Below are positions 8,581 through 15,944 of a stretch of 64,000 nucleotides of DNA, piece after piece. Each line of letters begins with the position of its first letter. Within the stretch, counting starts at the first letter, position 1. The notes beneath the pieces are model-generated. The model saw only the letters and a program-made list of their open reading frames with translations, searched no databases and was not told where the DNA came from. The stretch comes from Clostridium sp. AWRP (GTDB lineage Bacteria > Bacillota > Clostridia > Clostridiales > Clostridiaceae), in contig NZ_CP029758.2 of assembly GCF_004006395.2 (NCBI RefSeq), positions 186,001 through 250,000 of the forward strand, read 5' to 3'. Both the position numbers and the translations under genes were made by a program.

Positions 8581-8774
8581 AGTTAAGAATGAAGAATTAA
8601 TAGTTAATGTAGATTTTTTTCCGTTACACTACAAAGAATCTTTAATTAAGTTTTTGAAGGCTCGTTTTGCTAAAGCAAAACATTACTAAGCACTGACTTA
8701 TATAAATTTAAGGATTTTTTGCGACAGCTAAAAATCATCCTTCACTATTAATTTTTCACTATTAATTCTTAACT
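8581..8774. repeat. MITE-like element, copy 1
   Basis: A 194-bp A/T-rich element has terminal inverted repeats of the type AGTTAAGAAT..AATTAATAGT at the left end and ACTATTAATTCTTAACT at the right end. The same ends occur at 13762-13908. It has no coding capacity. Inside are short palindromes (GCTAAAGC and others). It fills most of the gap between the SPOCS gene and cphB. Confidence 0.65.
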
Positions 8775-8863
8775 TGCGAAGCTTTGCTTCGCAATATTTT
8801 TATATTAAGTCAAAGTTCCGTATAGGTGAAAGCTAAGTTAAAAATGAATAACTTAATTTATAT

Positions 8864-8892
8864 GCTTCAGTAGTAAAGTACTGAAGTTTTTT
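8864..8892 (+). terminator. Terminator upstream of cphB
   Basis: CTTCAGTA (8865-8872) pairs with TACTGAAG (8879-8886), loop of 6, followed by T6. Confidence 0.8.
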
Positions 8893-8952
8893 GTCTTACG
8901 CATAATAATTAAAAATATGGAAAAAATATAAAATATCCACAGGAGAAGGTGT

Positions 8953-9765
8953 ATGAGTTTGAAAGAAAAAGTAGAGGGAAACTTGATAATAATAGGAGGA
9001 GCAGAGGATAAAAAAGGCGATAAAAAAATATTAAAAAAAGTTTCTGGAATGTTGGAAAAAAGTAAAGATATACTTGTAATTGCAACTATCGCTTCTGAAA
9101 TTCCGGAGGAATTAGGATGTGAGTATGAGAAAATATTTAGAGAATTAGGTATAAATAATATAAAAATATTAAATATTAAAGATAGAAAGGATGCATTTAA
9201 TATAAGCAATATAACTCTAATAGAAGATGCTTCTATGATATTTTTTACTGGAGGTGACCAACTTAGAATAACAAGTTTAATAGGAGGAACACCACTGTAT
9301 TCTAAAATTCAAGGACTATATAAAAACGGATGTACTTTTGTGGGAACTTCTGCAGGTGCTTCTGTTATGAGTGATACTATGATAGTAACAGGTCCTGATG
9401 AAGAGTCCCCTAAAAAGTGTACCCTAAAAATGGCTCCGGGACTTGGATTTATAAAAGGGGTTATCATAGACCAACATTTTGCACAGAGAGGCAGGATAGG
9501 TAGATTGCTTGTAGGAATAGCAGAAAATCCTCAGAGTCTAGGCATAGGAATTGATGAGGATACAGCTATTATAGTTAAGGAAAATGGAGAATTTACAGTA
9601 GTTGGTTCTGGAGCAGTATATATAATAGATGGTTCTAATATAACTTACAGTAATGTTTCAGAACAACATCCAGATGAAGTATTATCCATGTTTGACGTAA
9701 AATTGCATGTTCTTAAATGTGGAGATAATTTTAATTTACTAAATAAATCAGCCTATAATATCTAG
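8953..9765 (+). CDS. cphB: Cyanophycinase
   Basis: This is a peptidase family S51 enzyme that cleaves cyanophycin (multi-L-arginyl-poly-L-aspartate) to beta-Asp-Arg dipeptides. The 270-residue product has the nucleophile elbow GTSAGAS with Ser133, the upstream FFTGGDQLRI segment and the DQHFAQRGRIGRL region typical of the family. It starts at ATG with AGGAGAAGG upstream. The synthetase cphA follows after a long structured leader, so synthesis and breakdown are paired. Work in C. perfringens has linked cyanophycin enzymes to spore assembly, which fits the surrounding coat genes. Confidence 0.93.
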   Translation: MSLKEKVEGNLIIIGGAEDKKGDKKILKKVSGMLEKSKDILVIATIASEIPEELGCEYEKIFRELGINNIKILNIKDRKDAFNISNITLIEDASMIFFTGGDQLRITSLIGGTPLYSKIQGLYKNGCTFVGTSAGASVMSDTMIVTGPDEESPKKCTLKMAPGLGFIKGVIIDQHFAQRGRIGRLLVGIAENPQSLGIGIDEDTAIIVKENGEFTVVGSGAVYIIDGSNITYSNVSEQHPDEVLSMFDVKLHVLKCGDNFNLLNKSAYNI

Positions 9766-9830
9766 TAAATTTTGATTTTTGTCATTCATAATGAAATAAT
9801 AAAAACCAATGAAAGGTCAAATAGATATAA

Positions 9831-10103
9831 AGGGAGGAGTCCGAAGAGACCGTTAAATCAGTAAATAAGACATTTGAAAGAAAATAGGTTAGCATACTGA
9901 CTAGTTATTTTTTTGAAAATGCCTAACGTAAAGATAAGTGCTGATGATACCGTTATAGTTAAACGGGATTTTAAGCCCTTGGAGTATCGGACCAAACGAA
10001 AGTAGCAAATAAGCAAAATCGGATACTATGAATAGGGAGGTAAGCAGAGTTTTTAAACAAATCTAAAAGGCCTATGCTTACGTAACGGGCAATATATACG
10101 AAG
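9831..10103 (+). ncRNA. Unassigned structured leader RNA of cphA
   Basis: The 338-nt gap before cphA can fold into five nested, mutually compatible helices. P1 is CCGTTA 9850-9855 with TAACGG 10083-10088. P2 is ATCAG 9857-9861 with CTGAT 9941-9945. P3 is CCGTT 9950-9954 with AACGG 9962-9966. P4 is AGTATC 9983-9988 with GATACT 10022-10027. P5 is GTAAGCA 10040-10046 with TGCTTAC 10075-10081. P1 closes the whole domain. GATAC at 9946-9950 could compete with 10022-10027 for the P4 5' strand, a switch-like feature. GGGAGGAG (9831-9838) lies before P1, and no good ribosome binding site lies between P1 and the cphA ATG. I see no T-box, lysine, SAM or group I intron core signature. This is a manual fold, not a covariation result. 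Confidence 0.5.
9869..9928. repeat. Dispersed hairpin repeat, copy A (in cphA leader)
   Basis: The element reads ACATTTGAAAGAAAATA, a loop, then TATTTTTTTGAAAATGCCTAA. It folds as a stem of about 15 bp and recurs at 31986, 34208 and 47363. It sits in the loop of helix P2 of the cphA leader. Confidence 0.7.
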
Positions 10104-12728
10104 ATGAGAATAGATAATTTTAGAATTTTTCAAGGAAGAAATATATTTGCTCATAAAAAATGCATAAAAATGTCTGTAGATTTAGAAGGATACAGCGAAG
10201 TTCCTACTAAAGATATACCTGGATTTAATAATAAATTGTTAAAGATTATACCTGAACTAAATGAACACAGGTGTGGAATTGATGAAGAGCATGGTTTTAG
10301 AAAAAGATTAGAAGGGGGTACTTACTTAGCTCATGTATGCGAACATATTATACTTTCCATTGAAAATATCCTGGGAGTAGATGCTTCCTATGGAAAAGCT
10401 AGGGAAATAAGTGGTGACAAATATTATATAATATATGAGTATTTATACAAAAATACAGGAGTAGCAGCGGGGAAGATAGCTGTAAACTTAATAAATTCTC
10501 TTATAAAAGGAAAAGATTATAATTTTAATGAAGCTATAGAAGATATAAAGAAAATATTAAAACGAGAAGAAATAGGATCAAGTACTTTAGCTGTAATATC
10601 GGAAGCTAAAAAGAGAGGAATACCTGTAACTAGAATTGGAGACAACAGTATATTTCAACTGGGGTATGGAAAGTATAGTAAAATTATAGAAGCAACCATA
10701 TCTTATAACACAAAAGCTGTAGCTGTAGATATATCCTGTGACAAAATATTGACTAAAGAGATACTTAAAAATCAATGTCTTCCTGTAGCAGAAGGTGGAA
10801 TTGTAAGAAGCCCTTTAGAGTTGCTTATAGAAGCTAAAGAGATAGGGTATCCTATAGTTTTAAAACCCTGTTATGGTAATCAAGGAAAAGGTGTATTTAT
10901 AAATATAAAAAGTGAAAAGGAAGCTATAAATGCTTATAATATACTATCAAAAAAATATGATAATATAATGATAGAAAAAAATATAACAGGAAAAGATTTT
11001 AGAATATGTGTGATAAATGGAAAGGTAATAGCTGTTTCGGAAAAAATACCTCCCTGTGTTGTAGGAGATGGAGTAAGTACTGTAGTTGAATTAATAAAAA
11101 ATATAAATAAGGACACAGCGCGAGGAGATGGACATGAGAAGCCTTTGACAACAATAAAAATAGATGAAGAATTAAAATCGTGTGTAAGTAAACACAGCTA
11201 TAGGCTAGATAGTATATTACCTAAAGGTAAAAAGTTGATAATAAGAGAAAATGGGAATTTATCTACAGGAGGGAAAGCAGTAGATTGCACTGATATAATA
11301 TGTGAAGATAACATAAGTATTTGTGAAAGGGCAGCAAAGGCTATAGGACTTGATGTGTGTGGTATAGATATATGCTGTGAAGACATAGGTAAACCTATAG
11401 ACAAAAGTGGAGGTGCTATATTAGAAGTTAATGCAGCACCAGGTATTAGAATGCACCACTATCCTAGCCAAGGTAAGAGCAGAAATGTAGCAAGTGCTAT
11501 AGTAGATATGATGTTTAATAAATATAAACCAATACCTGTAGTTTCGGTTACAGGAACTAATGGAAAAACTACAACTACGAGACTTATAGCACATATTTTA
11601 GGAAAATCTGGATATAATGTTGGAATGACTACTACAGGTGGAATATATGTAAATAATAAGTGTATATGTAAAGGTGATACTACAGGATATTATAGTGCTC
11701 AAACTGTTTTGGCAAATAGAGATGTAGAAGCAGCAGTATTAGAAACAGCAAGAGGAGGTATAATAAAAAAGGGTCTTGCTTATGACCTAGCAGATGTAGC
11801 AGTTATAACTAATATAACGGAAGATCATCTAGGTATAGATGGAATACATACCATGAAGGATTTAGCTTATGTGAAATCTCTTGTAGGAGAAGCTGTAAAA
11901 AAAGATGGGTATGTAGTTTTAAATGCAGATGACTTAGTAAGTATAAGTATAATTAATAGAATAAAAAGTACTATAATTATGTTTTCAAAAAATAAGGATA
12001 ACCCAATTTTGAGAAAGAACATAAATAGTGGAGGGTATGGAGTATATATTAGAGGTAATATTATGTATGTAGAAAAGACAGAAAAAATAGTACCTATTGC
12101 TAAAGTGGAAGATATAAGAATATCATTAGATGGAAAATTAACCTACAATGTAGAAAATGCTATGGCTGCTTGTGCGGCTGCAGTAGGGCTTAATATAGAC
12201 TATTCTATTATAAGGAAAGGGTTTAAAACTTTTTATGGAGATTTTTCTTTTAACCCAGGTAGGTTTAATATTTATGATTTAAATGGGGTAAAAGTAGTTT
12301 TAGATTATGGACACAATATAGAAGGTTATAAAGCTGTTATAAGAGGTGCTAAAAATTTAAAATATAATAGATTAGTTGGAATAATTGGGGTACCAGGTGA
12401 TAGAACAGATGAGAGTGTTGAAAAAATAGGAAGTATTGCGGGAAAGAACTTCGATTATGTATATATTAAAGAAGATAAAGATAGAAGAGGTAGAGAAATT
12501 GGAGCTATAGCAAAAATACTAAAAGTAGGCGTCACGAAGTCAGGCTTTGACATGAACAAAGTAGAAGTTATTTTAGACGAAAAAGAGGCACTAGAAAAAG
12601 CAATAGATACTGCAAAACAAGGAGACCTCATAATAATATTCTTTGAAAAAATAGATCCTCTAATGAAGCTGTTAAATCAGAAGCTAAATAGAGAAAAATC
12701 AAATTTAAATTCACTAGCTATGATATAG
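10104..12728 (+). CDS. cphA: Cyanophycin synthetase
   Basis: CphA makes cyanophycin by ATP-dependent addition of Asp to the backbone and Arg to the side chain. The 874-residue product has the three expected parts: a CphA N-terminal domain (about 1-160), an ATP-grasp domain (about 215-470, with GYPIVLKPCYGNQGKGV and EVNAAPGIRMH) and a Mur-ligase-like domain (from about 482, P-loop VTGTNGKTTTTRLIAHIL, then NVENAMAACAAA and VLDYGHNIEGY). Length is normal. The ATG has only weak complementarity upstream (ACGAAG); the nearest good sites are at 10035-10040 and 9831-9838, on the 5' side of structured RNA. A terminator follows. Confidence 0.95.
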   Translation: MRIDNFRIFQGRNIFAHKKCIKMSVDLEGYSEVPTKDIPGFNNKLLKIIPELNEHRCGIDEEHGFRKRLEGGTYLAHVCEHIILSIENILGVDASYGKAREISGDKYYIIYEYLYKNTGVAAGKIAVNLINSLIKGKDYNFNEAIEDIKKILKREEIGSSTLAVISEAKKRGIPVTRIGDNSIFQLGYGKYSKIIEATISYNTKAVAVDISCDKILTKEILKNQCLPVAEGGIVRSPLELLIEAKEIGYPIVLKPCYGNQGKGVFINIKSEKEAINAYNILSKKYDNIMIEKNITGKDFRICVINGKVIAVSEKIPPCVVGDGVSTVVELIKNINKDTARGDGHEKPLTTIKIDEELKSCVSKHSYRLDSILPKGKKLIIRENGNLSTGGKAVDCTDIICEDNISICERAAKAIGLDVCGIDICCEDIGKPIDKSGGAILEVNAAPGIRMHHYPSQGKSRNVASAIVDMMFNKYKPIPVVSVTGTNGKTTTTRLIAHILGKSGYNVGMTTTGGIYVNNKCICKGDTTGYYSAQTVLANRDVEAAVLETARGGIIKKGLAYDLADVAVITNITEDHLGIDGIHTMKDLAYVKSLVGEAVKKDGYVVLNADDLVSISIINRIKSTIIMFSKNKDNPILRKNINSGGYGVYIRGNIMYVEKTEKIVPIAKVEDIRISLDGKLTYNVENAMAACAAAVGLNIDYSIIRKGFKTFYGDFSFNPGRFNIYDLNGVKVVLDYGHNIEGYKAVIRGAKNLKYNRLVGIIGVPGDRTDESVEKIGSIAGKNFDYVYIKEDKDRRGREIGAIAKILKVGVTKSGFDMNKVEVILDEKEALEKAIDTAKQGDLIIIFFEKIDPLMKLLNQKLNREKSNLNSLAMI

Positions 12729-12730
12729 GA

Positions 12731-12772
12731 AAAAGCTATACTTTTAAATTTTAAAAGTATAGCTTTAATTTT
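12731..12772 (+). terminator. Terminator after cphA
   Basis: AAAGCTATACTTTT pairs perfectly with AAAAGTATAGCTTT across a 7-nt loop, followed by AATTTT. Confidence 0.85.
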
Positions 12773-12832
12773 AAAATAGTATTATACTATTTTAAATACC
12801 TTAATATTATTAAGTTACTTTGGAGGATTGAA

Positions 12833-13675
12833 ATGTTAGTAAAAGCTTATGCTAAAATAAATCTCTCATTAGACGTGGTGGGAAAAAGAAAAGATGGGTA
12901 TCATCTTTTGAAAATGATAATGCAGAATATAGACTTATATGATGTTTTAAAAATAGATGAGATCAAAACTGGAATACATATATGCTCTAATAATAGATAT
13001 ATTCCCTGTGACAGGAGAAATTTGGTTTACAGGGCAGCAAAATTGTTTATTGATAAATATAATATAAAGAATGGAATTAGTATAAACATAGGTAAAAATA
13101 TACCTGTATCAGCTGGACTTGCTGGTGGAAGTTCAGATGCTGCAGCTATACTGAAGACTATGAGAAATATTTATGTTCCTGAAGTAAGTGATAAAGAATT
13201 GAGTGAATTAGGCTTAAATATAGGAGCAGATGTTCCTTATTGTATAATAGGAGGTACAGCCTTGTGTGAGGGTATAGGAGACAAGGTTACACCACTCATG
13301 CCGTTTAGAAACCATATACTCATATTGATTAAACCGCCTTTTGGAGTGAGCACAGCAGAGGTATATAAAGATTTAGACATAAGCAAAATAAAAAGGCATC
13401 CTAATACAGAAATTTTAATAGATGCGGTTAATAAATCAAAATTGGAGATGCTGAGTAAAAATATGAAAAATGTTTTGGAAAATGTAACCTTAAAAAAATA
13501 TCCTATACTTAGAAAAATAAAGACTGATTTGATAAATTTCGGAGCAGTAGGTTCACTTATGAGTGGGAGCGGTCCAAGCATTTTTGCTTTTTTTGATGAT
13601 ATGCTAAAAGCACAGAAATGTTATGATAATATGAAAGCTAGGTATAGAGAGGTGTTTATTACAAGAACCATTTAA
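12833..13675 (+). CDS. ispE: 4-diphosphocytidyl-2-C-methyl-D-erythritol kinase
   Basis: IspE phosphorylates CDP-methylerythritol at the 2-hydroxyl in the non-mevalonate (MEP) isoprenoid pathway. The 280-residue GHMP kinase has the N-terminal AYAKINLSLDVVGKRKDGYH motif, the ATP-binding loop PVSAGLAGGSSDAA at about residues 92-105 and the C-terminal LMSGSGPSIFAFF motif. It has TTGGAGG 7 nt before ATG. The link with yabG and veg is the conserved Firmicute order, here interrupted by the SPOCS and cyanophycin genes. Confidence 0.96.
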   Translation: MLVKAYAKINLSLDVVGKRKDGYHLLKMIMQNIDLYDVLKIDEIKTGIHICSNNRYIPCDRRNLVYRAAKLFIDKYNIKNGISINIGKNIPVSAGLAGGSSDAAAILKTMRNIYVPEVSDKELSELGLNIGADVPYCIIGGTALCEGIGDKVTPLMPFRNHILILIKPPFGVSTAEVYKDLDISKIKRHPNTEILIDAVNKSKLEMLSKNMKNVLENVTLKKYPILRKIKTDLINFGAVGSLMSGSGPSIFAFFDDMLKAQKCYDNMKARYREVFITRTI

Positions 13676-13761
13676 AGGTATATAGAATCTATAATTTGAA
13701 AGTTAGATTTATAATTCCAGATATTGTACTGATAATTGATAAAATATAATTAAAAATTGAG

Positions 13762-13908
13762 AGTTAGGAATTAATAGTTATGGATGATTTTCTTTCGTTA
13801 AAATTCCAGAAAATCTAAAATATAGTGTTATTAAAGCTTTGAATTTAAGTTTTTTCAAATCTTATTGGACAAAAATAATTATTCACTATTCAGTATTAAT
13901 TCTTAACT
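13762..13908. repeat. MITE-like element, copy 2
   Basis: This 147-bp noncoding element has the same ends as the one at 8581-8774: AGTTAGGAATTAATAGTTATG at left, and CACTATTCAGTATTAATTC followed by TTAACT at right. The middle starts alike (GATTTT.TTTCGTTA) and then differs. It lies in the 396-nt gap between ispE and the 14072 gene, next to a strong terminator. Confidence 0.65.
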
Positions 13909-13958
13909 AAAAAAATCCTGTTTGGTTAGAAAGTATATAACCAAACAGGATTTTTTAT
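13909..13958. terminator. Strong terminator downstream of ispE
   Basis: AAAAAATCCTGTTTGGTTA pairs with TAACCAAACAGGATTTTTT around a short A/T loop, with runs of A before and T after. It directly abuts the right end of MITE-like copy 2. Confidence 0.88.
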
Positions 13959-14071
13959 ATAAATCTTAAAGAAATTAACAAAAACAATTTTATGAATAAA
14001 TAAGGTTTATTAGGTGAAAAATAACTTAAAATTACTTTATACAAAGTTGACAAAAGGGAAGAGGAAAAAAT

Positions 14072-14266
14072 GTGAGAATAGTTCATCTGTTTGACAAATA
14101 TTTTTTTATACTTATGGTAATTGAAGGAATCACTTTGACATTCATTGATTCAAAAAAGTTTAAAAGAAATAGATTAATAAAAACTGCTTTTAAATCTAAG
14201 ATAATTGGCGTAATTTTAATAGTCTTTTCAGTTGTGTTATACGCCTTTTCTATATATTCTTTTTAA
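14072..14266 (+). CDS. Small two-helix membrane protein (CLC_0170-like)
   Basis: This 64-residue protein starts with GTG after GAAGAGG. It has two hydrophobic segments (YFFILMVIEGITLTFI and IIGVILIVFSVVLYAFSIYSF) separated by a basic linker with KKFKRNR, so both ends probably face the same side of the membrane. It resembles the small clostridial membrane family called CLC_0170, often found beside germination genes; that match is from memory. It ends 13 nt before the start of the GerA-family gene, so the two are likely co-transcribed. Confidence 0.72.
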   Translation: MRIVHLFDKYFFILMVIEGITLTFIDSKKFKRNRLIKTAFKSKIIGVILIVFSVVLYAFSIYSF

Positions 14267-14279
14267 GGAAGTGATAAAA

Positions 14280-15737
14280 GTGAAAGAAGAGGTAAGAAGT
14301 AAGATATTACCTAGTGTAGACGAGAATATAAAATATTTAAAAGATCTGTTTAAGGATGATTCAGATGTGGTTTTTAGAGAATTTTATATAGGACCTGTGA
14401 AATCTGCAATAGTATACATAGACGGAATGGGAGACAAAATGCTTTTGAATGATCTACTTAGAGGGTTAATGGCTAGAGCAAGATACGTAAAATATGTAGA
14501 TGATATAAAAGATAGAATGATGAGTGTATCTGATATGAAGGATTTAGACGATTTAAAAAAAGGGGTGGATTTGGTTTTATCAGGAGATACTTTGATGTTT
14601 CTTGAGGGAATGAAAAGTTTTTATGTAATTTCTACTAGATTATGGCCTGCGAGAGGGGTAACGGAACCTTCAGGGGAAACTGTTTTAAGAGGTTCAAGAG
14701 ATGGATTTACAGAAACTATAAGATTCAATACAGCACTTGTTAGAAGAAGAGTAAGGGATACCAGGTTTAAAATTGTTCCCAAACCACTGGGGGTAAGATC
14801 TAAAACCGATGTTGTAATAATGTATATAGACGATATAGTAAATGCTAAAGCTCTAAAGGAACTTGAGAAAAGATTAGATAACATTAAAATAGATGCCATT
14901 TTAGATAGTGGATATGTAGAACAGCTTATAGAAGACAATAAGTGGTCTCTTTTTCCTCAGATTCAGAGTACTGAAAAACCAGATGTAGTAGCAGCTGCAC
15001 TCTATGAAGGTAGAATTGCTGTTTTAGTAGATAATTCTCCTTTTGCAATTATAGTTCCAGCTACAATGCCTAACTTATTTCAGTCACCAGATGATTATTA
15101 TCAAAGGTGGATATATGGATCCACAATTAGAATAATAAGGTTTATGTCTATTATTCTTTCACTTATATTGCCTGCTCTTTATGTTGCTGTTACTTCTTTT
15201 CATACGGGAATAATACCTACTAAATTGGCGTATTTTATTGCAGCTTCAAGAGAAGGAGTACCTTTCCCAGCTTTTGTAGAGGCCATAATTATGGAGATAA
15301 GTTTGGCACTGCTTTTAGAATCCATAGCCAGATTGCCAAAGGCCATAGGGGCAACTACTGGTATAGTGGGAGGCCTTATTATAGGTCAGGCAGCAGTTCA
15401 GGCTGGAATAGTAAGCCCAATAATGATAATAATAGTAGCAATCACAGCTATAACAAGTTTTACTACGCCTAATTATGAGATGACAGCTGCATTTAGGTTG
15501 ATTAGATTTTTACTCATAATTGCCTCTGCAATTGCTGGACTTTATGGAATTATGATTGGACTTATATTAACATTGATACATTTAGTTAAACTTAAGAGTT
15601 TTGGAGTACCATATCTGTCTCCAATGGTAAATGAAAACATTAATGACTTTAAGGATATGTACCTAAGATTGCCTTTTAGCTTTTTTAAAAGAAGGCCACG
15701 ATATATGAAAACTCAAGACAAAATAAGACAAAGATAA
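14280..15737 (+). CDS. GerA/SpoVAF-family spore germination protein
   Basis: This 485-residue protein is started at GTG 14280, 9 nt after AAGGAAG. The N-terminal half is soluble and carries the family signature of GerA/SpoVAF proteins (VTEPSGETVLRGSRDGFTET, then NTALVRRRVRDTRFK). The C-terminal half, about residues 285-440, has at least four hydrophobic segments. In Bacillus these proteins form the A subunit of nutrient germinant receptors in the spore inner membrane, or (SpoVAF) act with the SpoVA channel. The next gene supplies the matching B and C parts, so a receptor A subunit is the better call. Confidence 0.88.
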   Translation: MKEEVRSKILPSVDENIKYLKDLFKDDSDVVFREFYIGPVKSAIVYIDGMGDKMLLNDLLRGLMARARYVKYVDDIKDRMMSVSDMKDLDDLKKGVDLVLSGDTLMFLEGMKSFYVISTRLWPARGVTEPSGETVLRGSRDGFTETIRFNTALVRRRVRDTRFKIVPKPLGVRSKTDVVIMYIDDIVNAKALKELEKRLDNIKIDAILDSGYVEQLIEDNKWSLFPQIQSTEKPDVVAAALYEGRIAVLVDNSPFAIIVPATMPNLFQSPDDYYQRWIYGSTIRIIRFMSIILSLILPALYVAVTSFHTGIIPTKLAYFIAASREGVPFPAFVEAIIMEISLALLLESIARLPKAIGATTGIVGGLIIGQAAVQAGIVSPIMIIIVAITAITSFTTPNYEMTAAFRLIRFLLIIASAIAGLYGIMIGLILTLIHLVKLKSFGVPYLSPMVNENINDFKDMYLRLPFSFFKRRPRYMKTQDKIRQR

Positions 15738-15749
15738 ACTTAGAAATCG

Positions 15750-15877
15750 TTATCCAGGGGCGTAGCAGCCGTTATCCCCCACTTTATGAGAAAAGCAGAT
15801 ATCCCAAATCTTTGATTTGGTGACAGTCGCTTTCACTGTGTGCGATGGGGAGATTACGGATGGTAGCCATTGGATAA
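15750..15877. repeat. Long imperfect inverted repeat between germination genes
   Basis: The left arm begins TTATCCAGGGGCGTAGC at 15750. The right arm ends in the near-complement of that sequence (GGTAGCCATTGGATAA ends at 15877). The arms of about 34 nt pair with several mismatches. The apex holds two smaller perfect hairpins, CCAAATC-TTT-GATTTGG (15804-15820) and ACAGT/ACTGT (15823-15839). It is richer in G+C than its surroundings, which suggests an inserted element or a structured RNA. Confidence 0.55.
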
Positions 15878-15944
15878 ATATAGACTTGAAGATTGAAATT
15901 TATATGAATTGCGAACTGTGAATTGGTAAGGAGATGGTTATTAC

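Noticed and set aside
9831..10103. cphA leader as T-box, lysine, SAM or M-box riboswitch, or group I intron
   Set aside because: The T-box sequence AGGGTGGNACCGCG, the S-box core and the conserved group I P7 and guanosine-site sequences were looked for by eye and not found. A covariance search would be decisive.
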